A stretch of 64,000 bases of DNA from Zoroaster sp. YZ-2022. Taxonomy: Eukaryota; Echinodermata; Asteroidea; Forcipulatida; Zoroasteridae. Positions 1-10,797 of the stretch are shown one piece after another. The translations under genes and the position numbers were made by a program. The DNA lies in contig JAQQFT010000023.1 of NCBI GenBank assembly GCA_029582265.1, positions 2,133,071 to 2,197,070 on the forward strand, given 5' to 3'. The notes below the pieces were generated by a model, which was not told the DNA's origin, made no database searches, and saw only the letters and a program-made list of their open reading frames with translations. Positions within the stretch are counted from its first letter, which is position 1; the number at the start of each line of letters is the position of its first letter.

Positions 1-2546
1 TCACAGAAAACAATACAGCACTGTACACTGTTACGAAAGAAACATTTCTAAGGTTGGGAATAACTTTTCAAGTTTTTGAGGGAGGCAGATAAAATTGATA
101 TCTAAATTAAAGCTTAGGTTCTCCTCTCTCGGAAAACACAAAATCTTTGAATTTGGATAATGTCTTCATACCTTAAACGGCCTCCATGGACACTTAGCCC
201 CTGTAAAATACGGTCAACTTGCATGCGGTTTCACAGAAAACAATACAGCACTGTACACTGTTACGAAAGAAACATTTCTAAGGTTGGGAATAACTTTTCA
301 AGTTTTTGAGGGAGGCAGATAAAATTGATATCTAAATTAAAGCTTAGGTTCTCCTCTCGGAAAACACAAAATCTTTGAATTTGGATAATGTCTTCATACC
401 TTAAACGGCCTCCATGGACACTTAGCCCCTGTAAAATACGGTCAACTTGCATGCGGTTTCACAGAAAACAATACAGCACTGTACACTGTTACGAAAGAAA
501 CATTTCTAAGGTTGGGAATAACTTTTCAAGTTTTTGAGGGAGGCAGATAAAATTGATATCTAAATTAAAGCTTAGGTTCTCCCTCTCGGAAAACACAAAA
601 TCTTTGAATTTGGATAATGTCTTCATACCTTAAACGGCCTCCATGGACACTTAGCCCTGTAAAATACGGTCAACTTGCATGCGGTTTCACAGAAAACAAT
701 ACAGCACTGTACACTGTTACGAAAGAAACATTTCTAAGGTTGGGAATAACTTTTCAAGTTTTGAGGGAGGCAGATAAAATTGATATTCTAAATTAAAGCT
801 TAGGTTCTCCTCTCGGAAAACACAAAATCTTTGAATTTGGATAATGTCTTCATACCTTAAACGGCCTCCATGGACACTTAGCCCCTGTAAAATACGGTCA
901 ACTTGCATGCGGTTTCACAGAAAACAATACAGCACTGTACACTGTTACGAAAGAAACATTTCTAAGGTTGGGAATAACTTTTCAAGTTTTGAGGCAGATA
1001 AAATTGATATCTAAATTAAAGCTTAGGTTCTCCCCTCTCGGAAAAACACAAAATCTTTGAATTTGGATAATGTCTTCATACCTTAAACGGCCTCCATGGA
1101 CACTTTTCCCCCTGTAAAATACGGTCAACTTGCATGCGGTTTCACAGAAAACAATACAGCACTGTACACTGTTACGAAAGAAACATTTCTAAGGTTGGGA
1201 ATAACTTTTCAAGTTTTTGAGGGAGGCAGATAAAATTGATATCTAAATTAAAGCTTAGGTACTCCCATAACGGAAAAACACAAAATCTTTGAATTTGGAT
1301 AATGTCTTCATACCTTAAACGGCCTCCATGGACACTTAGCCCCCTGTAAAATACGGTCAACTTGCATGCGGTTTCACAGAAAACAATACAGCACTGTACA
1401 CTGTTACGAAAGAAACATTTCTAAGGTTGGGAATAACTTTTCAAGTTTTTGAGGGAGGCAGATAAAATTGATATCTAAATTAAAGCTTAGGTTCTCCCCT
1501 CTCGGAAAAACACAAAATCTTTGAATTTGGATAATGTCTTCAAACCTTAAACGGCCTCCATGGACACTTAGCCCCCTGTAAAATACGGTCAACTTGCATG
1601 CGGTTTCACAGAAAACAATACAGCACTGTACACTGTTACGAAAGAAACATTTCTAAGGTTGGGAATAACTTTTCAAGTTTTTGAGGGAGGCAGATAAAAT
1701 TGATATCTAAATTAAAGCTTAGGTTCTCCGATCTCGGAAAAACACAAAATCTTTGAATTTGGATAATGTCTTCATACCTTAAACGGCCTCCATGGACTCT
1801 TAGACAGCTGTAAAATACGGTCAACTTGCATGCGGTTTCACAGAAAACAATACAGCACTGTACACTGTTACGAAAGAAACATTTCTAAGGTTGGGAATAA
1901 CTTTTCAAGTTTTTGAGGGAGGCAGATAAAATTGATATCTAAATTAAAGCTTAGGTTCTCCTCTCGAAAAACACAAAATCTTTTGAATTTGGATAATGTC
2001 TTCATACCTTAAACGGCCTCCATGGACACTTAGCCCCTGTAAAATACGGTCAACTTGCATGCGGTTTCACAGAAACACAATACAGCACTGTACACTGTTA
2101 CGAAAGAAACATTTCTAAGGTTTGGAATAACTTTTCAAGTGTTGTAGGGAGGAAGAGAAAATTTATATCTAAATTAAAGCTTAGGTTCTCCTCTCGGAAA
2201 ACACAAAATCTTTGAATTTGGATAATGTCTTCATACCTTAAACGGCCTCCATGGACACTTAGCCCCCTGTAAAATACGGTCAACTTGCATGCGGTTTCAC
2301 AGAAAACAATACAGCACTGTACACTGTTACGAAAGAAACATTTCTAAGGTTGGGAATAACTTTTCAAGTTTTTGAGGGAGGCAGATAAAATTGATATCTA
2401 AATTAAAGCTTAGGTTCTCCCCTCTCGGAAAAACACAAAATCTTTGAATTTGGATAATGTCTTCATACCTTAAACGGCCTCCATGGACACTTAGCCCCCT
2501 GTAAAATACGGTCAACTTGCATGTGGTTTCACAGAAAACAATACAG
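1..2546 (-). repeat. 232-bp satellite array, block A (left part), reverse orientation
   Basis: About eleven head-to-tail copies of the satellite, in the opposite orientation to everything right of position 9013. Each copy has, on the minus strand, the landmarks GCATGC, CCATGG, AAGCTT and GATATC in that order. Copies differ mainly by one- to three-base length changes in three spots: the G-run after TTTTACA, the CCGAGAGGGGAG run, and the CTCCCTCAAAAAC run. One copy (about 1724-1738) carries an AGATCGG variant otherwise seen only in block C. No gene is visible here. Confidence 0.97.
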
Positions 2547-2561
2547 TACAGTACAGTACAG
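2542..2561 (-). repeat. (TACAG)4 tail at the LINE 3' end, fused to the target TACAG
   Basis: Four TACAG units on the plus strand, (CTGTA)n on the element strand, form the 3' tail of the LINE. The outermost unit (2542-2546) is the satellite's own AATACAG sequence, so tail and target share the motif. Simple-repeat tails of this kind are known for RTE-type LINEs. Confidence 0.8.
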
Positions 2562-2570
2562 TTTAGGTCC

Positions 2571-3356
2571 TCATTTTGAAGCTTTAGGCTTCATATGAGT
2601 CAGGACTCCTAGGAGCCTGGTGAAACCAGTCTTTGACTGTGTTTCTCTTTTAATCTGCTCAATAGGAAGATCACCCAGAAGTCTTGAGATACCTATCCAG
2701 GGATCTCGATAGTATGGGACTCTAGGGATGAAAACAAAACTGAGCTTGGTCAACTTTGTATTTTCCCCACGACAAACATGAGCTATGTATTTCAGATACT
2801 GAGAGTTAATATAATCCCGTAGTGGTTGACTTTTTGTTATGCGCTCTAGATCTATATTAGCAAAGTAAAGAGCATGATTAACTTCACCTTCATAAGTGAA
2901 GGTTTCCTACGGAAACCATCTTTAATCCTTCGCCTTAGGAAACCATACCAACTACTTTCAATCCTTTTTATTTCTTTCTCACTAGGCCTCCAGCATTGGG
3001 TAGCATATGTCAGTCTAGGACGAACACATGCTTCCAGGATTTTAGTCCGAATGGACATACGTACTTCCCTGTCACAAAGAACCCCTTAAGTTCATAAAAT
3101 TTAGCTGTAGCCTTTGCAATTCTTAGGTCAGTGGAATTTCTACCATCATTGAAGATGGTGTGGCCAAGATAGCAAAATTCAGACACATTTCCAAGTTCAG
3201 TACCATCAATGACAATATTTATGTCACTCGTAGATGTATTAAATTGCATCACTTTAGTTTTTTGAAAGAAATTGTTAATCCAAAACGTTTACAAGTTGTG
3301 TTCATTATATTCATAATTCCTTGTGCTTCAGCAATGCTTATACAAAATAAAACCAA
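2571..3356 (-). pseudogene. LINE ORF, C-terminal part after the RT active site (frameshifted)
   Basis: This is the downstream end of the LINE polyprotein. It runs from just after YADD through a region with the pattern FCYLGHTI (typical of LINE proteins after the RT), then ILEACVRPRLTYATQCW, and ends in a segment with RDPWIGI before the TGA at 2571-2573. Three frames must be used in turn: one break lies near 3090 (after YELKG) and another near 2900 (before the EGEVNHALYFANID segment). The RPRLTY...W block is common to many APE-type LINEs and follows the thumb of the RT. No zinc finger is obvious. The function is inferred from family resemblance. Confidence 0.85.
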
Positions 3357-4202
3357 ATCATCGGCATACAAGAGCCACCTTTATTATTTCAATACCATTC
3401 ATTTTCTTGGTTTTTCTTTGTTCCCGGTTAGTGCATTCGCTAGAAATACGGTAATCGAACGAGACACCCCATCCACCTGGATACTTTCTGTCAATAGCCT
3501 CTGCACACACTTTCAAGACAAAATCAAAATAGAAGTTAAACAGTGTTGGACTTTCTAGGCCTCCTTGTCGACAACCAGATAAAATATCAAATTTTACTTT
3601 AGTCCCAGAAATACATGCAGTTGTACCATCATATAATTTTCTGAGAATGTAGATAAGGAGTTTGGCACCAGTGCGTAGTTCTAAAACCCGAAACAAAAAT
3701 CTCTAGGGATATAATCATATGCCGCTGTTAAGTCAACAAAGACCAAAACAAGAGGTCCAGCATGCTTTTGTATAACATTCTTGCTGACAAAGATTGCATC
3801 CACAGTTGACCGACCTTTTTCAAAACCAAACTGAAATTCAGAAATATTCAGCTCATAGGTTTCCTGTAACCTATTTAAAATTATACGAGGAACTATTTTA
3901 CTAAGATTTGAACCAATAGACAATGCCCGGTAGTTTTCTGCTAGAGACTTCAAACCCTTTTTGTAGAGACAAACTACTACCTTCATAGCAAGCCAAGATT
4001 CTGGGACAGCCACTAGAGACCATACAAGAGAAGTCAGCATAGTTAAATACACAAGAAGATTCTTACTACAATGGTACTTCAGCCCTTCACAGTGAAGATT
4101 ATCTGTACCAGCAGATTTGTTATTCTTAAATGTTTTAACTACTTCAGCAATTTCATCAAGGTTAGGTGGATCTTCATTCACTTCAACCTGTGTATCCAAC
4201 AA
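3357..4202 (-). pseudogene. LINE reverse transcriptase domain (frameshifted)
   Basis: RNA-directed DNA polymerase core used for target-primed reverse transcription. In order: an N-terminal block with NNKSAGTDNLHCEGLKY (the usual LINE K-x-x-G-x-D region), YRALSIGSNLSKI, FQFGFEKGRSTVDAI, motif A VDLTAAYD with the catalytic Asp at 3732-3734, motif B SGCRQGGLESPTLFN at about 3540-3590, and motif C YADD encoded at 3357-3368. All catalytic aspartates are visible. The frame breaks near 3700, just after motif A (IPRD), and again at about 3370, one base before YADD. The Q-G-G-x-E-S-P form of motif B differs from the commoner QGxxLSP. Confidence 0.9.
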
Positions 4203-4675
4203 GTAATCATAACTATTTGGATGTTCTAACTCAGGTGGTACGTCAATAACCTTTTAAAAAATGCTCTTTGAAATGCTTTATTAACTTTTCATTTGAAATG
4301 GTGATTTTTGAGGTGGTAGAGTGCATAGATTTGGTTTTAGCAAGTTGAAATTTTCTCAACTTGTCTTGCCTCTGCTGCAGTATTTATAGCAACGGCTTTT
4401 TTCATGAAAATATTGATCTTTAAAGTTTTTCTCTTCTTACGAATTTGCTTTTGAAGAGCCCTATTTTTGGATTTTTATGCAGCTTGCTCATTAGATTTTG
4501 TAATTCTTGATCTTGCCAGGGTTCAGAAGATTTATTAGGGATGATTTTTAAGCAAACAGCTTAGCGAATCTTGTATCGCTACCGTAATATCATCTGCTAT
4601 TTGTTCCAAGTCATTTGGAATATCTTCTAACCCGAGTTTTGAGTCTAGCTGATCTGAATAGAGTTTAGCAACGTC
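4203..4675 (-). pseudogene. LINE linker between endonuclease and RT, heavily disrupted
   Basis: Continuation of the LINE ORF with stops in all frames. Short fragments resembling the usual linker can still be read, for example a lysine/glutamine-rich stretch and SNEKLIKHFKEHF just before the RT. Several indels and stops are needed to explain it. No independent gene is present. Confidence 0.7.
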
Positions 4676-5767
4676 TTTGTTGTCGCGCAGAAGAGATACA
4701 TTCAACTTTTGGTTTAGGAGTTTGCTTTTTAGAAAATGATTGAAAAAGTTTCTTGTTTGATGTAGGATATTTCAATGTCATTGTTACCATATAGTGATCT
4801 GTGTCAAAGATGGATGCAGTTTTACGATATGCTCTACAAGATGTGATAAATCTTGATATATATTTCCTGGTGGTTATATAATCAAGGCGTTTTGCTTTAC
4901 CTGTTGGCTTATGGACCCATGTTTCTATGAATTCTCTTTGTCCGAAAGATGCTATTGATGATTCTAAGCCTATTTTCTGAACAAAATTTCAAAAGGATTC
5001 ACCATTGCTATTGGTTTCCAATTGGGAAGAGTTGTTAAAACCTAAAACATTGTCCCAAGCACCACTATTTTTAGAATCCATTCCGATAGATGCATTGAAA
5101 TCCCCATGTTAATGGATTTAAAGCGTTTATATTTGAGCATTTTTTTGTTTGCTTGTCTGAGTTTGCCATAAAAGTGAGATTTTGCAGACTCTACACTGCA
5201 CTCAGTAGGGGCATAAGAACATGTCAAAGTTAGGAACAAACCATGAATGATAACACGAACAGATAGTATTCTCGCTTCAAGATGAATATGCGTATCAACC
5301 AACTTCACATGAGGTGCCAAAATAAAACCTACTCCATCCTTGTTCTTATACTTATATCCACTCCAGACAAATTGCCAACCTAGTAAACTATCAGAGTCAA
5401 ATTCAATGGTACCAGAGCCACAACGACGGACTTCTTGTAAGGCAAGAACGTCAAGATTTAGTTTTGCTTCTTGGATAGAGTTTGCAAATTTAATGTCGCA
5501 TGATAGGGTTCGTATATTGAGTGTTGAAATGTTGATGTTAACAAATTTGACAGCATTTTTCGCTTTGAGCGTGACTTGTTAGAGAAACTTCGGTCCGAGG
5601 ACATTGTTTCGTGTGACTTGATGGAACTTTTTGGAGGACAGAGACAACCTGTCACAGCCAGTAGCATATTTTTCGACCTCAGCCTGGCGTCTCACTGAGG
5701 GACGCGCTCCTTGTTCACCCGCGCGACGAGCGAGGCGGTATGATATTCTTTGAGAGGACATTTTCAT
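4676..5767 (-). pseudogene. LINE N-terminus and APE-type endonuclease (nonsense and frameshift)
   Basis: The endonuclease nicks target DNA to prime reverse transcription. The likely start is the ATG at 5765-5767, with a second in-frame ATG two codons on. A basic N-terminal stretch follows, then an in-frame TAA at 5579-5581, then the endonuclease fold: NISTLNIRTL, the catalytic Glu in LQEVRR (5432-5434), SYAPTE, the catalytic Asp/Asn in GDFNASIG (5094-5105), LDYITTRK, and DTDHYMV holding the final Asp-His pair (4794-4799). A frameshift lies immediately before GDFN, at about 5106, and an in-frame TGA is at 4989-4991. All catalytic residues are otherwise present. Loss of function comes from three simple lesions, not wholesale decay. 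Confidence 0.88.
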
Positions 5768-6085
5768 ATGCTATTATTTTCCCATAATTGGGGGTGTTTT
5801 GGATTGCAACACCATCGCTAGGAGATTGCCTTACCGGGCTATTGGGCTCTCCCACCCAAGTGAATTGTTTGTGACACCAGCACTAGGAGATTGCCTTACA
5901 GGGCTATCGGGCTCCCACTACCCCCAAGGTGTTTTTAAAAAAAAAATTTCGTGACACCATCACTAGATAGGCTACCTGTTACGACAGGTTTAAGGACCCT
6001 ATCTACCCCTAACTATGCAAGGCATGGTCGTCAGTCCATGAGGTATCGATTTATTGATAAGATCAAATATCGAATACCTGCATAC
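5768..6085 (-). other. LINE 5' untranslated region with three degenerate tandem repeats
   Basis: Non-coding leader between the element's 5' end and its ATG. Three copies of a motif begin at 5810, 5875 and 5955 on the plus strand (CACCATCGCTAGG-like). The first two share most of about 50 bases, including AGATTGCCTTAC and GGGCTAT. Spacing is 65 and 80 bases. Repeated promoter monomers occur in the 5' UTRs of several LINE families, so an internal promoter is a reasonable inference. A CATGG..CCATG hairpin (6023-6040) and an imperfect GGTATCGAT/ATCGAATACC hairpin (6042-6078) lie near the terminus. Confidence 0.6.
5965..6004 (-). other. Nested stem-loop in the LINE leader
   Basis: Two nested perfect inverted repeats are visible: an outer stem AGATAGG (5965-5971) with CCTATCT (5998-6004), and an inner stem ACCTGT (5974-5979) with ACAGGT (5984-5989) around a four-base loop. 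This is a good candidate for a structured RNA element in the transcript. Whether it is a ribozyme, a packaging or translation signal, or chance cannot be told from one copy. Confidence 0.45.
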
Positions 6086-8513
6086 CTGTACACTGTTACG
6101 AAAGAAACATTTCTAAGGTTGGGAATAACTTTTCAAGTTTTTGAGGGAGGCAGATAAAATTGATATATAAATTAAAGCTTAGGTTCTCCCCTCTCGGAAA
6201 AACACAAAATCTTTGAATTTGGATAATGTCTTCATACCTTAAACGGCCTCCATGGACACTTAGCCCCCTGTAAAATACGGTCAACTTGCACGCGGTTTCA
6301 CAGAAAAACAATACAGCACTGTACACTGTTACGAAAGAAACATTTTTAAGGTTGGGAATAACTTTTCAAGTTTTTGAGGGAGGCAGATAAAATTGATATC
6401 TAAATTAAAGCTTAGGTTCTCCCCTCTCGGAAAAACACAAAATCTTTGAATGTGGATAATGTCTTCATACCTTAACCGGCCTCCATGGACACTTAGCCCC
6501 CTGTAAAATACGGTCAACTTGCATGCGGTTTCACAGAAAACAATACAGCACTGTACACTGTTACGAAAGAAACATTTCTAAGGTTGGGAATAACTTTTCA
6601 AGTTTTTGAGGTAGGCAGATAAAATTAATATCTAAAATAAAGCTTAGGTTCTCCCCTCTCGGAAAAACACAAAATCTTTGAATTTGGATAATGTCTTCAT
6701 ACCTTAAACGGCCTCCATGGACACTTAGCCCCCTGTAAAATACGGTCAACTTGCATGCGGTTTCACAGAAAACAATACAGCACTGTACACTGTTACGAAA
6801 GAAACATTTCTAAGGTTGGGAATAACTTTTCAAGTTTTTGAGGGAGGCAGATAAAATTAATATCTAAAATAAAGCTTAGGTTCTCCCCTCTCGGAAAAAC
6901 ACAAAATCTTTGAATTTGGATAATGTCTTCATACCTTAAACGGCCTCCATGGACACTTAGCCCCCTGTAAAATACGGTCAACTTGCACGCGGTTTCACAG
7001 AAAACAATACAGCACTGTACACTGTTACGAAAGAAACATTTTTAAGGTTGGGAATAACTTTTCAAGTTTTTGAGGGAGGCAGATAAAATTGATATCTAAA
7101 TTAAAGCTTAGGTTCTCCCCTCTCGGAAAAACACAAAATCTTTGAATTTGGATAATGTCTTCATACCTTAACCGGCCTCCATGGACACTTAGCCCCCTGT
7201 AAAATACGGTCAACTTGCATGCGGTTTCACAGAAAACAATACAGCACTGTACACTGTTACGAAAGAAACATTTCTAATGTTGGGAATAACTTTTCAAGTT
7301 TTTGAGGTAGGCAGATAAAATTAATATCTAAAATAAAGCTTAGGTTCTCCCCTCTCGGAAAAACACAAAATCTTTGAATTTGGATAATGTCTTCATACCT
7401 TAAACGGCCTCCATGGACACTTAGCCCTGTAAAATACGGTCAACTTGCATGCGGTTTCACAGAAAACAATACAGCACTGTACACTGTTACGAAAGAAACA
7501 TTTCTAAGGTTGGGAATAACTTTTCAAGTTTTGAGGGAGGCAGATAAAATTGATATCTAAATAAAGCTTTAGGTTCTCCTCTCGGAAAAAACACAAAATC
7601 TTTGAATTTGGATAATGACTAAATACCTTAAACGGCAGCCATGGACAATTAGCCCCCTGTAAAATACGGTCAACTTGCATGTGGTTTCACAGAAAACAAT
7701 ACAGCACTGTACACTGTTACGAAAGAAACATTTCTAAGGTTGGGAATAACTTTTCAAGTTTTTGAGGGAGGCAGATAAAATTAATAAAAAATAAAGCTTA
7801 GGTTCTCCCTCTCGGAAAAACACAAAATCTTTGAATTTGGATAACGTCTTCATACCTTAAACGGCCTCCATGGACACTTAGCCCCCTGTAAAATACGGTC
7901 AACTTGCATGCGGTTTCACAGAAAACAATACAGCACTGTACACTGTTACGAAAGAAACATTTCTGAGGTTGGGAATATCTTTTCAAGTTTTTGAGGGAGG
8001 CAGATAAAATTCATATCTAAAATAAAGCTTAGGTTCTCCCCTCTCGGAAAAACACAAAATCTTTGAATTTGGATAATGTCTTCATACCTTAAACGGCCTC
8101 CATGGACATTTAGCCCCCTGTAAAATACGGTCAACTTGCATGCGGTTTTACAGAAAACAATACAGCAATGTACACTGTTACGAAAGAAACATTTCTAAGG
8201 TTGGGAATAACTTTTCAAGTTTTAGAGGGAGGCAGATAAAATTGATATCTAAATTAAAGCTTAGGTTCTCCCCTCTCGGAAAAACACAAAATCTTTGAAT
8301 TTGGATAATGTCTTCATACCTTAAACGGCCTCCATGGACACTTAGCCCCCTGTAAAATACGGTCAACTTGCACGCGGTTTCACAGAAAAACAATACAGCA
8401 CTGTACACTGTTACGAAAGAAACATTTTTAAGGTTGGGAATAACTTTTCAAGGTTTTGAGAGAGGCAGATAAAATTGATATCTAAATTAAAGCTTAGGGG
8501 TTTTCCCCCTCGA
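6086..8513 (-). repeat. Satellite array, block A (right part), reverse orientation
   Basis: About ten and a half monomers, in the same minus orientation and register as 1-2546. Two monomers (about 6285-6353 and 8368-8433) carry a composite variant: GCGTGC instead of GCATGC, five T's in TTTTTCTGTG, and TTAAAAATG instead of TTAGAAATG. The set of three monomers at 6329-7024 recurs at about 7025-7480 with the same private changes (CTTAACCGG, TTTTAAGG, GAGGTAGG). The last bases before the gap are garbled, as at a contig end. Confidence 0.97.
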
Positions 8514-9013
8514 NNNNNNNNNNNNNNNNNNNNNNNNNNNNNNNNNNNNNNNNNNNNNNNNNNNNNNNNNNNNNNNNNNNNNNNNNNNNNNNNNNNNNNN
8601 NNNNNNNNNNNNNNNNNNNNNNNNNNNNNNNNNNNNNNNNNNNNNNNNNNNNNNNNNNNNNNNNNNNNNNNNNNNNNNNNNNNNNNNNNNNNNNNNNNNN
8701 NNNNNNNNNNNNNNNNNNNNNNNNNNNNNNNNNNNNNNNNNNNNNNNNNNNNNNNNNNNNNNNNNNNNNNNNNNNNNNNNNNNNNNNNNNNNNNNNNNNN
8801 NNNNNNNNNNNNNNNNNNNNNNNNNNNNNNNNNNNNNNNNNNNNNNNNNNNNNNNNNNNNNNNNNNNNNNNNNNNNNNNNNNNNNNNNNNNNNNNNNNNN
8901 NNNNNNNNNNNNNNNNNNNNNNNNNNNNNNNNNNNNNNNNNNNNNNNNNNNNNNNNNNNNNNNNNNNNNNNNNNNNNNNNNNNNNNNNNNNNNNNNNNNN
9001 NNNNNNNNNNNNN
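8514..9013. other. Assembly gap 1 (500 N) at the array inversion
   Basis: Exactly 500 N, the same length as the other two gaps, so it is a placeholder of unknown true size. Satellite is on the minus strand to the left and the plus strand to the right. Both edges are low-quality versions of the monomer. Confidence 0.99.
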
Positions 9014-10434
9014 GACTATTTTACACAGGGGGGCTAATGTCCATGGAGGCCGTTTAAGGTATGAAGACATTATCCAAATTCAAAGATTTTGTGTTTTTCC
9101 GAGAGGGGAGAACCTAAGCTTTAATTTAGATATGAGTTTTATCTGAATCCCTCAAAAACTTGAAAAGTTATTCCCAACCTTAGAAATGTTTCTTTCGTAA
9201 CAGTGTACAGTGCTGTATTGTTTTCTGTGAAACCGCATGCAAGTTGACCGTATTTTACAGGGGGCTAAGTGTCCATGGATGCCGTTTAAGGTATGAAGAC
9301 ATTATCCAAATTCAAAGATTTTGTGTTTTTCCGAGAGGGGAGAACCTAAGCTTTAATTTAGATATCAATTTTATCTGCCTCCCTCAAAAACTTGAAAAGT
9401 TATTCCCAACCTTAGAAATGTTTCTTTCGTAACAGTATACAGTGCTGTATTGTTTTCTGTGAAACCGCATGCAAGTTGACCGTATTTTACAGGGGGTTAA
9501 GTGTCCATGGAGGCCGTTTAAGGTATGAAGACATTATCCAAATTCAAAGATTTTGTGTTTTTCCGAGAGGGGAGAACCTAAGCTTTAATTTAGATATCAA
9601 TTTTATATGCCCCCCTTAAAAACTTGAAAAGTTATTCCCATCCTTAGAAATGTTTCTTTCGTAACAGTGTACAGTGCTGTATTGTTTTCTGTGAAACCGC
9701 ATGCAAGTTGACCGTATTTTACAGGGGGCTAAGTGTCCATGGAGGCCGTTTAAGGTATGAAGACATTATCCAAATTCAAAGATTTTGTGTTTTTCGAGAG
9801 GAGAACCTAGCTTTAATTTAGATATCAATTTTATCTGCCTCCTCAAAAACTTGAAAAGTTATTCCCAACCTTAGAAATGTTTTCTGTAACAGTGTACAGT
9901 ACTGTATTGTTTTCTGTGAAACCGCATGCAAGTTGACCGTATTTTACAGGGGTATAAGTGTCCATGGAGGCCATTTAAGGTATGAAGACATTATCCAAAT
10001 TCAAATATTTTTTGTTTTTCTGTGAGTGGAGAACCTAAGCTTTAATTTAGATATCAATTTTATCTGCCTCCCTTAAAAACTTGAAAAGTTATTCCCAACA
10101 TTAGAAATGTTTCTTTCGTAACAGTGTACAGTGCTGTATTGTTTTCTGTGAAACCGCATGCAAGTTGGACCGTATTTTTACAGGGGGCTATGTACATGGA
10201 GGCCGTTTATGGTTTGTTGACATTATCCTAATTCTATGTTTTTGTGTTTTTCCGAGAGGGGAGAACCTAAGCTTTAATTTTAGATATGAATTTATCTGAA
10301 TCCTCAAAAACTTGAAAAGTTATTCCCAACCTTAGAAATGTTTCTTTCGTAACAGTGTACAGTGCTGTATTGTTTTCATGAAACCGCATGCAAGTTGACC
10401 GTATTTTACAGGGGTATGTCCATGGAGGTTTTAA
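9014..10434 (+). repeat. Satellite array, start of block B, plus orientation
   Basis: About six monomers in plus orientation. Those from roughly 9960 to 10430 are unusually divergent; for example the copy at 10190-10300 has several substitutions (GTTTATGG, TTGTTGACATT, CTAATTCTATG). The last one ends in the TTAA used by the MITE. No genes. Confidence 0.95.
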
Positions 10435-10448
10435 CCCTGCGAGCAGGG
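10431..10448 (+). repeat. Left TTAA target-site duplication and terminal inverted repeat of the MITE
   Basis: TTAA (10431-10434) followed by CCCTGCGAGCAGGG. The right end, read on the minus strand, is TTAA CCCTCCGAGC, so the first ten element bases match at nine positions. The left terminus is itself a hairpin (CCCTGC-GA-GCAGGG). Confidence 0.85.
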
Positions 10449-10797
10449 AATAGGAGGTACTTTTTGACCTTTTGTTTAATTACTCAAACACCGTTGGAGC
10501 CAATTACGCTGAAACTACATGATATCCTCAAAAAACCTTCTAGATTGACATACTATAGTAACCTTTAACATCGAGCTCCAAAGGTCACCCCGACCGTGGA
10601 AATCTGGGCAACCAGCCGAGCCCTGCGAGCAGCGAATAGTGACCGGAAGGCACGACCTTTTGTTTAATTACTCAAACACCATTGGGCCAATTACGGTGAA
10701 ACTACATTATCCTCAATGGAACCTTCTAGATTGACATACTATAGTAACCTTTAACATCAGCTCAGCAAAGGTCACCCCCGACCTGTGGAAATCTGCC
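10435..10797 (+). repeat. Two tandem copies of the MITE left end (about 186 bp and 177 bp)
   Basis: The first copy starts at 10435 and the second at 10621, both with CCCTGCGAGCAG. They share long blocks such as CCTTTTGTTTAATTACTCAA, the CTTCTAGATTGACATACTAT run and CTTTAACATC, with scattered small indels. The second copy thus places an internal terminus-like sequence inside the element. Confidence 0.85.

Larger units (their letters stand above)
2547..6085 (-). mobile_element. Decayed non-LTR retrotransposon (RTE-like LINE), near full length
   Basis: A 3.5-kb element interrupting the satellite, read on the minus strand. From its 5' end (6085) it has an untranslated region with degenerate repeats, an ORF with an APE-type endonuclease, a reverse transcriptase with a YADD active site, a LINE-type C-terminal region, a stop at 2571-2573, only about nine bases of 3' UTR, and a pentanucleotide tail. 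A single ORF, a very short 3' UTR and a microsatellite tail are typical of RTE-type elements, but the clade is inferred. Satellite resumes in register on both sides with two bases lost and no clear target-site duplication. The ORF carries at least five frameshifts and two in-frame stops, so this copy is inactive as assembled. Confidence 0.9.

Noticed and set aside
3160..3558. 132-codon plus-strand frame within the LINE.
   Set aside because: It overlaps the RT and YADD region on the opposite strand and shows no domain of its own.
8411..9146. Long open frames spanning the N runs (also at 30935-31531 and 58958-59616).
   Set aside because: They are artefacts of translating N.
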